Source: an uncultured Dehalococcoidia bacterium
GTDB taxonomy: Bacteria > Chloroflexota > Dehalococcoidia > Lucifugimonadales > CAJWER01
DNA length: 64,000 bases
Direction: 5' to 3'
NCBI GenBank assembly: GCA_958296115.1
Contig: OY282442.1
Location: 344,001 to 408,000 of the forward strand
The notes under the pieces were generated by a model. The model made no database searches. It was not told where the DNA came from and saw only the letters and a program-made list of their open reading frames with translations. Below, one piece after another: positions 54,217 through 63,358 of the stretch. The translations under genes were made by a program, and so were the position numbers. How positions within the stretch are numbered: position 1 is the stretch's first letter; every line of letters begins with the position of its first letter.

Positions 54217-55325
54217 CGGATATCGAAACCCATATCGAGGGTCGCCATCAGCTTGTCGCCGGCGTATGTCAAGCTGCGCCTCATCCCATCCTCCGCCTGG
54301 TACATGCGGTGAACTACGAAGTCCGCAGTCGCTTGGTCGTCGCCCTGGGCGGCTACGGCGGCCCTGACGCACTCGATGCTGTGGGTCGTGATGACGGACT
54401 GGACGTCGAGCCGGGCGCTCAGGTCCTTGATCTGCCGCCAGAGCTCCGGCAAGGCTGAATGGTGTATTCCGTTCTCGATCTCGTCGATCACTATCAGGCC
54501 GCCCCTGGCGGCGAAGAAGTTGACGACCAGGCCGAGCAGCCTCACCACGCCTCCGCCGGCCGCTTCGACGGGGAGCAGCTCGTCGGCTCCCACGTCCGCC
54601 CAGAGGCTTGGGGAGCCTTGGTGACTCAGTATCTCTATGTCTCGTATATGGGGTTGAATGACGCGCAGGATGTCGAGCAGATGCCGTTTCCCGCCCCGCG
54701 CGACCATGTTCGAGAACCGCTCCAGAGTGTCCGGATTCACTGGGAAGGGGGCATCGCGGGTTACGATTATCGAGGTTGGCCGTTGAGACTGCGGAGCGGG
54801 CCTCGCCAGGGCAGGGCCGGTCGGCCCCAGCACTACCTCCGAATCGTAGTCGTCCACGTATGGGTCCGGGCTGTACCCGGCCCTGACCCAGCCCAGGAAT
54901 GGGAAGTTCAGGGACGGGCTGGCCCATTCCGGGCTGCCCTGCGCGACGTTCGCGAGGCGATAGCCGGGCGCATCCTCGGCGACTGCCGCCGCCTTCGGCG
55001 ACCCGTCCGCGCGTTCCTGCGAGGGCTGCATGACCTCGTCATATTCGAACTTCGCGCCGTAGTGTACGCCGTCCTCGCTGCCTCTCAACTCCACGGGGCA
55101 GCCGCCCAATCCCACGAGCGGGTTCGGTTCGTTCATAGCCCGCCTCTGGATGTGGAGATTCCACAGGATGGAGGGGTTGTAGCGTCCGTGGAACAGCCAG
55201 AGGGCTTCGGCCAAGCTGGTCTTGCCCACGCCGTTCGGACCCGTCACGAGGTTCACTCTCTGCAACGGGCCGAGCGAGAAATCCCGTAGGCCCTTGTAAC
55301 TGATTACTTCGAATTGCTCGATCAT
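54213..55325 (-). CDS. AAA ATPase, SMC/OLD-like (AAA_21)
   Basis: 370 residues. FEVISYKGLRDFSLGPLQ and Walker A GPNGVGKTS (29-37) at the N terminus. LIVIDEIENGIHH (Walker B), ITTHSIEC (His switch) and AAGGGVVRLLGLV in the C-terminal half follow the RecF/SMC-like plan of single-gene ATPases. Its stop overlaps the start of the TOPRIM gene. ATPase plus TOPRIM suggests a nucleic-acid cutting machine related to OLD or similar anti-phage systems; this is inference. Confidence 0.82.
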   Translation of the reverse strand: MIEQFEVISYKGLRDFSLGPLQRVNLVTGPNGVGKTSLAEALWLFHGRYNPSILWNLHIQRRAMNEPNPLVGLGGCPVELRGSEDGVHYGAKFEYDEVMQPSQERADGSPKAAAVAEDAPGYRLANVAQGSPEWASPSLNFPFLGWVRAGYSPDPYVDDYDSEVVLGPTGPALARPAPQSQRPTSIIVTRDAPFPVNPDTLERFSNMVARGGKRHLLDILRVIQPHIRDIEILSHQGSPSLWADVGADELLPVEAAGGGVVRLLGLVVNFFAARGGLIVIDEIENGIHHSALPELWRQIKDLSARLDVQSVITTHSIECVRAAVAAQGDDQATADFVVHRMYQAEDGMRRSLTYAGDKLMATLDMGFDIR

Positions 55326-55386
55326 CGTTGCTGTACAGCGTCCTCTTCTTGCCGTTTTCGCGGCGGTCCTATGTGTGCGGCCAGGG

Positions 55387-56412
55387 TTAGGACAAGGGTC
55401 GGCCCGGGGCTATGAGTACCCACATGGGGGCGGCGCCTATTGGGTAGATGTCCAGGGGCGCGAGACCGCCTGACGATTGATCGACGCGGTAGGATGCAAG
55501 GCGGCCAGTGTCCAGGCCGGCTGCGTACAGGAATCGGCCGGACGGGTCGAGGCTGAAGGCTCGCGGCATTCGCTCGGTGGGCGTATGGCCTATGGGTTCC
55601 AAGAGGCCGGTTGCGGTGTCCACGCGGAAGCCGGCGATGGTGTCGTGGCCCCGGTTGGGCGCGTACAGGAACCGGCCCGACGGCGTGATTTGGATCTGGG
55701 CGCAGGAGTTGTCGCCCGTATAGCCCTCCGGCAGTGTCGAGACCGTCTGCAGGGCATTCAGAGCGCCCGTCGAGCGGTCGAGCCGGTAGGCGGTAACGCT
55801 GCAGTCCTGCTCGTTCGACGTGTACAGCACGTCGAGGCTTGGGTGGAAGCAGAAGTGCCGCGGGCCGTCCTCGCTCTCTGGCGTGAGGACGGCGGGCGAG
55901 TTGGGAGTCAACCGCCCTGTCTCCTCGTCGAACCGGAACTGGAATATGGCGTTGGGGCCCTTGTCGGCTATGTGGGGAACGAAGGCGAATCGGTTCGAGG
56001 CGTCGGTCTGAATCGAGTGCGCCCCCGTGGCGGTCTCGATCCACTGCGCGGCCGGCCCGGCGACTGCGCCGCCGCTGCCGATGCGGTGTACGGCTGCGCC
56101 TCCGCCCGCGTAGTACGAGGAGAGCAGGAAACGCCCGCGCCTGTCCGCCGCCATGTAGCACGGGTCGGACATCAGAGCCGCCTCGCCTATCTCCGTTAGG
56201 TCGCCCGACTCGCGGTCCACGGAGAAGCTGGACACCCGGTTGTCGCCGCGCCGTCCCACATAGATGTACCGCCCGCTGGGATGAACGGCCATCGGCGCGG
56301 GGCGTCCCGGCACAGGGAAGCTCGCAATGGGTTCGAGGCTCCCGGTCTCGTCGTCCATGAGAAGCATGGCAACCCGGTCTTCCTCTGAAACGGAGATGTA
56401 CACGAAGCTCAT
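55387..56412 (-). CDS. Lactonase-type seven-bladed beta-propeller (Pgl family)
   Basis: 341 residues. VYISVSEEDRVAMLLMD at the start, then blades such as GSLEPIASFPVPGRPAPMAVHPSGRYIYVG, ARHFCFHP-like DGPRHFCFHPSLDVLYTSNEQ and GRFLYAPNRGHDTIAGF. This is the YbhE/Pgl family, which includes 6-phosphogluconolactonase. No signal peptide. It may open sugar lactones; the exact substrate is uncertain. Confidence 0.85.
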   Translation of the reverse strand: MSFVYISVSEEDRVAMLLMDDETGSLEPIASFPVPGRPAPMAVHPSGRYIYVGRRGDNRVSSFSVDRESGDLTEIGEAALMSDPCYMAADRRGRFLLSSYYAGGGAAVHRIGSGGAVAGPAAQWIETATGAHSIQTDASNRFAFVPHIADKGPNAIFQFRFDEETGRLTPNSPAVLTPESEDGPRHFCFHPSLDVLYTSNEQDCSVTAYRLDRSTGALNALQTVSTLPEGYTGDNSCAQIQITPSGRFLYAPNRGHDTIAGFRVDTATGLLEPIGHTPTERMPRAFSLDPSGRFLYAAGLDTGRLASYRVDQSSGGLAPLDIYPIGAAPMWVLIAPGRPLS

Positions 56413-56588
56413 GTTGTTGACGCTCCTATGGGAGCCGCTCGGCCCGACGGCTCATTATATCCGAACACTGGCTTGACTTGGCCCAGAAGCGGCGATTTCA
56501 AGACATATCATCCCCCCACTGAGTGGCGCGTCGCCGAGTTCGGCGCGGAGATATGGTTAGCGGCACAAGAGTCGCGGCAGGAGTGATT

Positions 56589-56620
56589 ACGCGCGGCAAC
56601 GCATTTGCATTGCCGCGCGT
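56589..56620. promoter_or_regulatory. Perfect 11-bp inverted repeat in the leader of the Mo-enzyme gene
   Basis: ACGCGCGGCAA (56589-56599), 10-nt loop, TTGCCGCGCGT (56610-56620), ending 14 bp before the ATG. It could be an operator, a translation-controlling hairpin or a processing site. Confidence 0.4.
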
Positions 56621-56634
56621 TGTATCTTATAGAC

Positions 56635-57660
56635 ATGCAGAAGTTCTGGGCGAACACAATCCTGCTGGCCCTGATACTCGTCGAGCTGGTGAGCGGATTC
56701 TTTGGCCTCGTGTCCGGCTCCGCGGGCGACGCCGTCTTCATCGTCGTCCACAGGATAGGCGGGTTCGCCATCCTGGTCGCGCTGGTCTGGAAGACGGCTA
56801 TCATCGTGTCGTCCATCCGCAGGCGGCGGTCCGGCCCCCGGCAATACGCTTCCCTCGCGCTCGCCGCGATGCTCGTAGTCACGCTGGGCCTGGGGTTCGC
56901 GTGGTCGTATGCCGGCCCGTTCACGATCGCGTGGTTCAGCGGAGTCAGCTGGCACATCTACGTCGGCGCGGCGCTCGTTCCAGTTGTCGCCTGGCACGCC
57001 GTAGTCTATACGAGGCGGCTGCCGATGTCCTTCTGGGCCGAGCGCAGGTGGTTCCTCAGACTTGCGGGCATCGCCGCCGCCGGTGTCCTATTCACACAGG
57101 CGGCGGAAACGGCGTCGGCGTTCACCCGTCCCAAGGGCTCGGAGCGCCGCTTCACCGGGTCCTACGACGCGGCACGGCGCTATGGGACGCGCTTCCCGGT
57201 GGTCTCATGGCTCAACGACAGGCCACCGGACATAGACTCGGGCGCGTGGGAGCTCGCCGTGACCGGTGCGGTCGAGCGCGAGGTTGCGTTGAAGTACCCG
57301 GACCTCTACCCCACGCGCGAGACGACCGCGGTCATAGATTGCACCGGCGGCTGGCACTCCGAGCAGCTTTGGCGCGGGGTTCGGCTGGGAGACCTGCTCG
57401 ACCTTGCCGGTCCGACCCCCAACGCCAGCAGCGTCACCGTGACGTCCGCCACCGGGTATTACCGCAGATTCTCTATGGACGAGGCGCGGGAGTACGTCCT
57501 GGCGACTCACGTCGGGGGCAGCCCGCTCTCGCGCGGGCACGGCTACCCGCTGAGGCTGGTTGCGCCGGAAAAGCGAGGCTTCGAGTGGGTCAAGTGGGTT
57601 ACGAGCGTCCACGTGAACGAATCGCCCAAGTGGCTCCAGCCGCCGCTGCCCCTGCAATAG
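56635..57660 (+). CDS. Membrane cytochrome b-like/molybdopterin oxidoreductase fusion
   Basis: 341 residues from MQKFWANTILLALI. The first 160 residues form about four membrane helices with His39, His107 and His121, likely heme ligands as in cytochrome b561-type proteins. The rest is an oxidoreductase molybdopterin-binding (sulfite oxidase-like) domain: VIDCTGGWHSEQLWRGV with Cys236 as the probable molybdenum ligand, and HGYPLRLVAPEKRGFEWVKW. It would pass electrons between an extracytoplasmic substrate and the membrane. A hairpin lies just upstream. Confidence 0.82.
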   Translation: MQKFWANTILLALILVELVSGFFGLVSGSAGDAVFIVVHRIGGFAILVALVWKTAIIVSSIRRRRSGPRQYASLALAAMLVVTLGLGFAWSYAGPFTIAWFSGVSWHIYVGAALVPVVAWHAVVYTRRLPMSFWAERRWFLRLAGIAAAGVLFTQAAETASAFTRPKGSERRFTGSYDAARRYGTRFPVVSWLNDRPPDIDSGAWELAVTGAVEREVALKYPDLYPTRETTAVIDCTGGWHSEQLWRGVRLGDLLDLAGPTPNASSVTVTSATGYYRRFSMDEAREYVLATHVGGSPLSRGHGYPLRLVAPEKRGFEWVKWVTSVHVNESPKWLQPPLPLQ

Positions 57661-57676
57661 ACGCATACGAGCAGGC

Positions 57677-58579
57677 TCATCTCCTTCGCTTGGACCCCGA
57701 CAGCAGGCGGCCCCGCTCTACGTTGTTCCGCATCCTGCCGTACTCGGAGCTCAGCTCCGCCCCCAGTATCAGGATGAGGCTGCTGACGTATGTCCAGAGA
57801 AGCAGCGCGATTACGGGCGAGAGAGAGCCGTACACGTTATCGAAGTTCGCCACGCGCTCCACGTACACGATGAACACGCTCTTCGACGCCTCGAAGAGGA
57901 CACCGGCGACCACCGCTCCGACCCACACGTATCTCCAGTGCGTCTTGGTGTTGGGCAGGAACTTGTAGAGCACCAGGAAGATGGCTATGGCCAAGGCCAG
58001 AGAGGCGCTCTGAGCGAGTACGCGGGCCGCGTCGTAGAGTTGACCGGATCCCAGCGCATCTATTTCGGCGGCGCGGTCGGCGAGCCTTGAAAGCGTCGGC
58101 ACCGCAATGGACAGCGCCAAGAGGCATCCTGTAACAGCCGACATGAGAAGCTGACGCGGCTTGCTGATGTAGACCGGACGGTCTCGATGGACATCCCATG
58201 CCCTGTTGACCGCCCTGGTTATCGCGCCAAAGACTGCGCTGCTCGACCAGAGCAGGCCCACGATGGAGAATAGCCCTATTGCGCCTCTCAGCCTGAGGGC
58301 AGCTTCCAGATTGCGGCGAATCAACTCTTCGGAGCCAGGAATGAACCCGCCCACGAATCGGGTCAAGTAATCGCTCACTTCGGCGGGCTCTACGATGTAA
58401 CTGAGCACGACCGTCAGCCCCATTAGCAGCGGGAACAGGGAGAAGAGCGCGTAGAATGCGACGCCCGCCGCCAGATGGGTGGCGTCGTCTTCGGAGAGCT
58501 CTTGCACCGTCCTAACTATCAGCCGGAGGATGAAGATTCGCTCGAAGACCGCCCGTATGGGCTTGAGTATGCCTCGCAC
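57677..58579 (-). CDS. YihY/BrkB-family membrane protein
   Basis: 300 residues with six membrane segments. DATHLAAGVAFYALFSLFPLLMGLTVVLSY, the segment with WSSSAVFGAITRAVNRAWDV and the ending VSSLILILGAELSSEYGRM are typical of YihY (formerly ribonuclease BN). The role is unknown. It lies 29 bp downstream of the NHL gene in a leftward row. Confidence 0.88.
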   Translation of the reverse strand: MRGILKPIRAVFERIFILRLIVRTVQELSEDDATHLAAGVAFYALFSLFPLLMGLTVVLSYIVEPAEVSDYLTRFVGGFIPGSEELIRRNLEAALRLRGAIGLFSIVGLLWSSSAVFGAITRAVNRAWDVHRDRPVYISKPRQLLMSAVTGCLLALSIAVPTLSRLADRAAEIDALGSGQLYDAARVLAQSASLALAIAIFLVLYKFLPNTKTHWRYVWVGAVVAGVLFEASKSVFIVYVERVANFDNVYGSLSPVIALLLWTYVSSLILILGAELSSEYGRMRNNVERGRLLSGSKRRR

Positions 58580-58608
58580 TATAGAAACGGGGCCGCCTCC
58601 CTGCTGTC

Positions 58609-59625
58609 CTATTCCTGTTGCAGCGTCGGGGAGCGGCGCGGCGGGCCCATCTCGCGCGGCGAGAGCGGAATGGCCTCCTTGCGGTACACCTGCACCCGGT
58701 AGGAGCCGTTGTCCGCGATGAACATGAGGCCGTCCTCGTCCACCGCCACCGACCTGGGCCTTCTCAGGTACTTCTGCGGCTCCAGGTCCGCCATGTCCCG
58801 CATCCGGTTGGGGCTCGCGTTCGTGAGCATGTACTCCCGCGACACCTTGGACAGCGAGGCGTCGCCCAGGAACTTCTGCACGTAACGCCCCTCGTGGTTG
58901 AATAGCTGCACACGGTCGTTGCGCCAGTCAGCAACGTACACGTCGCCGTGGGAGTCCACGTCTATGCCCGATGGCCGGTCGAGTTGGCCGTCCCCGGAGC
59001 CCGGGCTCCCGAACGCGAGCGCGAACTCGCCTTCGGCAGTGAATTTCTGGATCCGGTCGTTCCGCCAATCCGCCGCATAGACGAATCCCTCGTCGTCCAC
59101 CGCGACCCCGTATGGCATGTCGAATTCGCCCGCGCCGCGGCCGCGGCTGCCCCAGCCCAGGATGAACCGGCCGTCCTTGGTGAACTTCTGCACGCGGTGG
59201 TTCATGGCGTCGGCCACGTAGATATTCTCGTCGGCGTCGAAGGCGATACCCGCCGGGCGGTCCAACTGCCCTGGACCCGCGCCATGCTCGCCCCAGCTTC
59301 CCAGGCGCTCGCCCTCCATGCTGTAGGAGACGACGCGATGGGCCGCCTCGTCCGAGACATAGAGGTTCTCGTCGGCGTCCGCGATGATAGAGACCGGCCA
59401 CTTCATCTCGCCGTCGCCGAGGCCGTACTTGCCGATCTCGCCAAGGTCCTCGTCCTCCACCGTGTACCTGCGGATCAGCGCGGCGGCGCTCTCCTGGCGG
59501 CACAGGATGTACAGCCGGCCCTCCCTGCCTATGGCGACGTCCACGGGGAAGTTCGTGAGGCGGCGCATCCCGAGCGTCTTGACGTATGGAAATCCCGCCC
59601 TCAACAGTCCGTATGGCCTGGGCAT
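58609..59625 (-). CDS. NHL-repeat beta-propeller protein
   Basis: 338 residues with about five NHL repeats: DRPAGIAFDADENIYVADAMNHRVQKF, MPYGVAVDDEGFVYAADWRNDRIQKF and DRPSGIDVDSHGDVYVADWRNDRVQLF (shown in parts: 'GxxVDxxGxxYVADxxNxRVQxF'). No signal peptide. Such six-bladed propellers bind proteins or small ligands. It follows the DUF1800 gene by 15 bp. Confidence 0.85.
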   Translation of the reverse strand: MPRPYGLLRAGFPYVKTLGMRRLTNFPVDVAIGREGRLYILCRQESAAALIRRYTVEDEDLGEIGKYGLGDGEMKWPVSIIADADENLYVSDEAAHRVVSYSMEGERLGSWGEHGAGPGQLDRPAGIAFDADENIYVADAMNHRVQKFTKDGRFILGWGSRGRGAGEFDMPYGVAVDDEGFVYAADWRNDRIQKFTAEGEFALAFGSPGSGDGQLDRPSGIDVDSHGDVYVADWRNDRVQLFNHEGRYVQKFLGDASLSKVSREYMLTNASPNRMRDMADLEPQKYLRRPRSVAVDEDGLMFIADNGSYRVQVYRKEAIPLSPREMGPPRRSPTLQQE

Positions 59626-59640
59626 CGGTCTTGCTTCCCG

Positions 59641-61029
59641 CTATGCGAGCTGGTACTCGGTGGTCGAGACGATGAGCCGAAGCATGTTCACGATGCGAGT
59701 GGAGGCGTGCTTGCGGCCCTCGTCCCCCGCGAAATCCAACTCCCCGCACGACTCCGCGTAGCCTCGCAGCGCCGAGCGAGTATCCTCGCCGACCTCAAGC
59801 GGGCCGGCCAGGTCGAGACAGCGGTGAACCAGATCCTCGGCTGACGCGGGCATGTCGGCTTCGATGCGCGCGACTATCTCCCTGATGCCGGGCTTGCCCG
59901 CGTCGCTCACCTCGTCGGCGGCGAAGTTGATCCGCTCGTTCATCGTTCCGCCGTCTATCCACTCCCTGCCGGTGTGCCATCCCTCGACCGTTGGCGGGTT
60001 CAGCAACTCCTGGCCCATCAGGGCCGTCACGCTCGCGTACTGCATCAGGTCCGGGTCGGGGTCTCGATACGTGCCGACGAGCTTCAGCACGCCCGTCACG
60101 AGCTCCGTCGGGCTCTTCACCCTGGCGAACCGGGCGTGCTTGAAGAAATCGGACTTGAACAGTACGCGCATCACCTCGCGCATCTCTCCGCCCGACTCGA
60201 AATAGGCGGCCGTCAGCGTCCGTATAGCTTCGGGGTCCCGGGGCGGCTCGATGGGCCACGCCGGGACCTGCGGCTCGTCCGCCACGAAGAAGTTGTACAG
60301 GTGCCTGGAAATGAAGACCGGCGTAGCCGGCTGCTCGACTATCATCCCGATGATGTCCTCGCCGTCGAACGCGCCCGTCGCGCCGAGAAATGTCTTGGCT
60401 CCATCGTCGTGATAGTCGCTCCGCTTCACGAAGCGGGCCGGGTAGTAGCCGTGCGGATACAGCGGGACGGGCTGCGTGAATGTCCACCCGGTGAAAGCCC
60501 GGGCCGCCATCTTGATGTCCTGCTCTGTGTAGCTGCCCACCCCCATCGAGAAGAGCTCCAGAAGCTCCCGCCCATAGTTCTCGTTCGGCTCGCCCTTGCG
60601 GTTCTCGTTGTTGTCGAGCCAGAAGATCATCGCCGGGTCCCTGGAGAGCTCGGTCAGAATCTCGCGGAGGTTCGACAGGCCGACCAGCCGGAACATCTCT
60701 ATCTGGTTCGAGGCGGAGAGCATGTGCTCGTTCTTGGCCAGCCCCGTGGCGAACACGTGGTGCCAGAAAAGCGCCATCTTCTCCTGCAGCTGCCGCTTGC
60801 TGTTCAGCATCCGGTAGAACCACTCGCCCACCCGGATGTTGTAGTGCTCCCCGAAGTAGTAGCGCTCGATTATGTCCTGGTCCACGTCGGGGACACCCTC
60901 CGGCTCGACGAGCATATCTACGAGGTCGTCGTAGCCGATGCGGGCGTACTCCTCAAGCTCGCTCCTAGAAGCCCCGAAGCCAGCCCGCCGCATCAGGTGC
61001 GCCGCGTCAGCGATTCCGTTCTCTCCCAT
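59641..61029 (-). CDS. DUF1800-domain protein
   Basis: 462 residues. HLMRRAGFGASRSELEEYA, LQEKMALFWHHVFATG, PNENYGRELLELFSMGVG and NPPTVEGWHTGREWI are the DUF1800 consensus, normally found with a DUF1501 partner, which is missing here. Function unknown. It heads a leftward row with the NHL and YihY genes. Confidence 0.88.
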   Translation of the reverse strand: MGENGIADAAHLMRRAGFGASRSELEEYARIGYDDLVDMLVEPEGVPDVDQDIIERYYFGEHYNIRVGEWFYRMLNSKRQLQEKMALFWHHVFATGLAKNEHMLSASNQIEMFRLVGLSNLREILTELSRDPAMIFWLDNNENRKGEPNENYGRELLELFSMGVGSYTEQDIKMAARAFTGWTFTQPVPLYPHGYYPARFVKRSDYHDDGAKTFLGATGAFDGEDIIGMIVEQPATPVFISRHLYNFFVADEPQVPAWPIEPPRDPEAIRTLTAAYFESGGEMREVMRVLFKSDFFKHARFARVKSPTELVTGVLKLVGTYRDPDPDLMQYASVTALMGQELLNPPTVEGWHTGREWIDGGTMNERINFAADEVSDAGKPGIREIVARIEADMPASAEDLVHRCLDLAGPLEVGEDTRSALRGYAESCGELDFAGDEGRKHASTRIVNMLRLIVSTTEYQLA

Positions 61030-61166
61030 CGCTCTTGCCTCCGCCGGGGGTGTACCGGAGTGTAATAACGGCTATAGTTGATGTCAAATCAACCAGGCCC
61101 GCGCCTCCGTCATCCAGCGCAAGCCAGAACCCAATCCCCGGCGGTGGGCGCGGCCAGGAGACAGCC

Positions 61167-62123
61167 ATGAACAAGGTCAGGGTCGGCTTCATCGGATGCG
61201 GGGGCCGCAACCGGCGCGGCCACATGAGCCAAATGAGCGCCTTCGAGGACGTGGAGATGGCGGCGGTGTGCGACCCCGTGGACGGGGCGCGCGACGCGGC
61301 GGCCGACGAGTTCGGCATAGCGGCCCGCTACGCCAGCATAGACGACATGCTGGACGCCGGGGGCATCGACGCCGTGGTCGTCGCCACGCCCGCGCACCTG
61401 AACGGCCAGGCAGCCCTGCCGTGCCTGGAACGCGGGATCGACACGCTCGTCGAGAAGCCGCCTGGCATGAGCGCGGCTGAGACCGCAAGCCTGCTCGAGG
61501 CCGCCAACCAGACCGGCGCGAAGGGCATGGTCGGATTCCAGCGCCGCTTCCACCCGATGGTCACGCAGGCGCGGGCGATGATAGAAGAGCGCGGCCCGGT
61601 GACACAGGCCCTGGGCGAGTTCCACAAGAGCATCACCAGCGCCGAGGCGTCGGGGAAGTTCCCGGATGTCATGCTGGACAACGCGCTCCTGGAAACGCCA
61701 ATACACGCCATAGACCTCGTGAGGGCTGTCGTAGGATCCGACGTGGCCGAGATACACTGCGCAACCCGGCGCGCCATCTCCGCCCACAAGGACGTCTACG
61801 CGGCACTCGTCGTGTTCGAGAACGGGTGCGTCGCGCAGCTCATGGCGAACTACACCGGCCCCCAGCGGCTCCAGCGCTACGAGTTCCACGGCCGAGACAT
61901 ATCTGCCTACCTAGAGGGAATCACCCAGGGTTTCGCGCTCACCCACGACGGGCGCACAGACCTCCACGACCCGAACGGCAGCGGCGGCGGCATCGAGCTC
62001 GACCGCTTCTTCATAGACTGCGTCAGGAACGACACCCCCATATCGCCGCCAGCCGCAGACCTAAGCGACGCCCTCAAGACGATGGAGCTGGCCGACGCAA
62101 TCCTCGCAGGCCTGCGGGAGTAG
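61167..62123 (+). CDS. Gfo/Idh/MocA-family oxidoreductase
   Basis: 318 residues from MNKVRVGFIGCGGRNRRGHMS, with CAGGAG 6 nt upstream. The Rossmann motif is GFIGCGGRNRRG; TLVEKPPGMSAAETASLLEA gives Glu-Lys-Pro; LETPIHAIDLVRAVVG is the active-site His region. Third such enzyme in the window. It is divergent from the DUF1800 row. Substrate unknown. Confidence 0.86.
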   Translation: MNKVRVGFIGCGGRNRRGHMSQMSAFEDVEMAAVCDPVDGARDAAADEFGIAARYASIDDMLDAGGIDAVVVATPAHLNGQAALPCLERGIDTLVEKPPGMSAAETASLLEAANQTGAKGMVGFQRRFHPMVTQARAMIEERGPVTQALGEFHKSITSAEASGKFPDVMLDNALLETPIHAIDLVRAVVGSDVAEIHCATRRAISAHKDVYAALVVFENGCVAQLMANYTGPQRLQRYEFHGRDISAYLEGITQGFALTHDGRTDLHDPNGSGGGIELDRFFIDCVRNDTPISPPAADLSDALKTMELADAILAGLRE

Positions 62124-62321
62124 CGCCGCCGCCGAGTCCATCGGACGGACTGGACAGCAGCCCGCCCCTCGGTACACAATGGTTGCGCCTCGCTCGTCAA
62201 ATTGAGGATGGGCAAATAGCTGGGACGGCTGCCCGGTCGCGGACACCACAAACAGGTTGAGGCTCCCGTCGTTCCCACGAAGCGGGACCCCTAGACCACG
62301 ACTGCAACCGGCGGGGATTCG

Positions 62322-62885
62322 ATGCACAGGCCGAGCCAACACCACAAGGGCCGCCTACTCGTCAGGATACGGAGAGTCACCCCGGCGCTCTTCGACCCCC
62401 GCTTGGCGGGGCGCGGCCGAACCTATGCCTTCCAATCCCTCCTCGCAACCTTGTCGCTGCTCGTCATTCTAGTCGTCACCGACGTCTTCCTGAACGTTGC
62501 CATAGTGGTCGCGATGGCCTCCACGGTCTTCATTATATTCGTAGTCCCGGACAGCGTTGCAGCAACCCCGCGCAAGGTCATCGGCGGCCACCTTGCCGGA
62601 GTAGCGGCAGGCTCCCTAGTGGCAGCCATCATCGGCATCCCCGAAATCGCCTCCGCCGTAGAGTCATCGGGCGCCCTGTTCAGCGCCATCGCCGCCCTCA
62701 CCGTCGGGTTCAGCGTGGCGTTGATGGTGGTAACCAACGCCGAGCACCCTCCAGCCGCCGGCGCCGCACTCGGTCTCGTCGTCGAAGGATGGAGCTGGTC
62801 AGCCATCGGCGTAATCATAATCGGCGCAATCGCCCTCTCCGCCATACGCATAGCGCTCAGGCCAAGGCTCATCAACCTCCTCTAA
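62322..62885 (+). CDS. HPP-family membrane protein
   Basis: 187 residues, four membrane segments. TNAEHPPAAGAALGLVVEG contains the HPP motif, and PDSVAATPRKVIGGHLAG is the typical middle loop. HPP proteins have been linked to nitrite transport in chloroplasts. It stands 198 bp after the MocA gene. The 272-bp gap after it holds only a short palindrome and no convincing gene. Confidence 0.85.
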   Translation: MHRPSQHHKGRLLVRIRRVTPALFDPRLAGRGRTYAFQSLLATLSLLVILVVTDVFLNVAIVVAMASTVFIIFVVPDSVAATPRKVIGGHLAGVAAGSLVAAIIGIPEIASAVESSGALFSAIAALTVGFSVALMVVTNAEHPPAAGAALGLVVEGWSWSAIGVIIIGAIALSAIRIALRPRLINLL

Positions 62886-62984
62886 CCTCTCTCGTTGCTC
62901 TAGAGACTGACAGGGCTAGGTATCCGCATTCGTCGTTACCATGAAAATAGAGCATTCCAGGCAACTGGACCGCCGCACCTCTTG

Positions 62985-63005
62985 TTCCTTCCCCAGAGGG
63001 GAAGA
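62985..63005. repeat. Dispersed palindrome
   Basis: TCCTTCCCCAGAGGGGAAGA, a short member of the intergenic palindrome family. Confidence 0.4.
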
Positions 63006-63157
63006 TTAATACGGGGGCGGCGGAGAGCTTCGGCATCCCAGAGGAGATGGTCGTGATCCAGCCGCCGTTGACGGTGGAGTGAGCAGGAGGTCGCTAGTGC
63101 AAGCACAACCTCCACGTGATATGATATTAGCCTCAAGGCAAGGAGGAGGGGCGCCAC

Positions 63158-63358
63158 ATGACCACCAAGGATCAAGAGCGGGAATCGCTAGTGGACGAGT
63201 TCGAAAACAGGGAGGCAGGTGTGGCCGACTTGATGGAACTCTATGAGAGGATAGAGAACGTCTACGTTCAGGCGTCCGCCTCAGTGCCTGATAGTGAGAT
63301 AGTATACACCTCAGATTCTACGAACATAGATGGGAGAGTCGATGCCCACATGGGGTGA
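63158..63358 (+). CDS. Small acidic protein of unknown function
   Basis: 66 residues with AGGAGGAGG before the ATG and a TATGAT box at 63120-63125. The sequence MTTKDQERESLVDEFENREA is acidic and helical and matches nothing I know. It overlaps the next gene by 17 bp, so the two are coupled. Confidence 0.65.
   Translation: MTTKDQERESLVDEFENREAGVADLMELYERIENVYVQASASVPDSEIVYTSDSTNIDGRVDAHMG

Noticed and set aside
62990-63082. Short coding-like tail (PEGKINTGAAESFGIPEE...) ending at a TGA before the 63.16 kb gene
   Set aside because: No start, no ribosome site, and part of it is the dispersed palindrome; could be a gene relic but cannot be shown.
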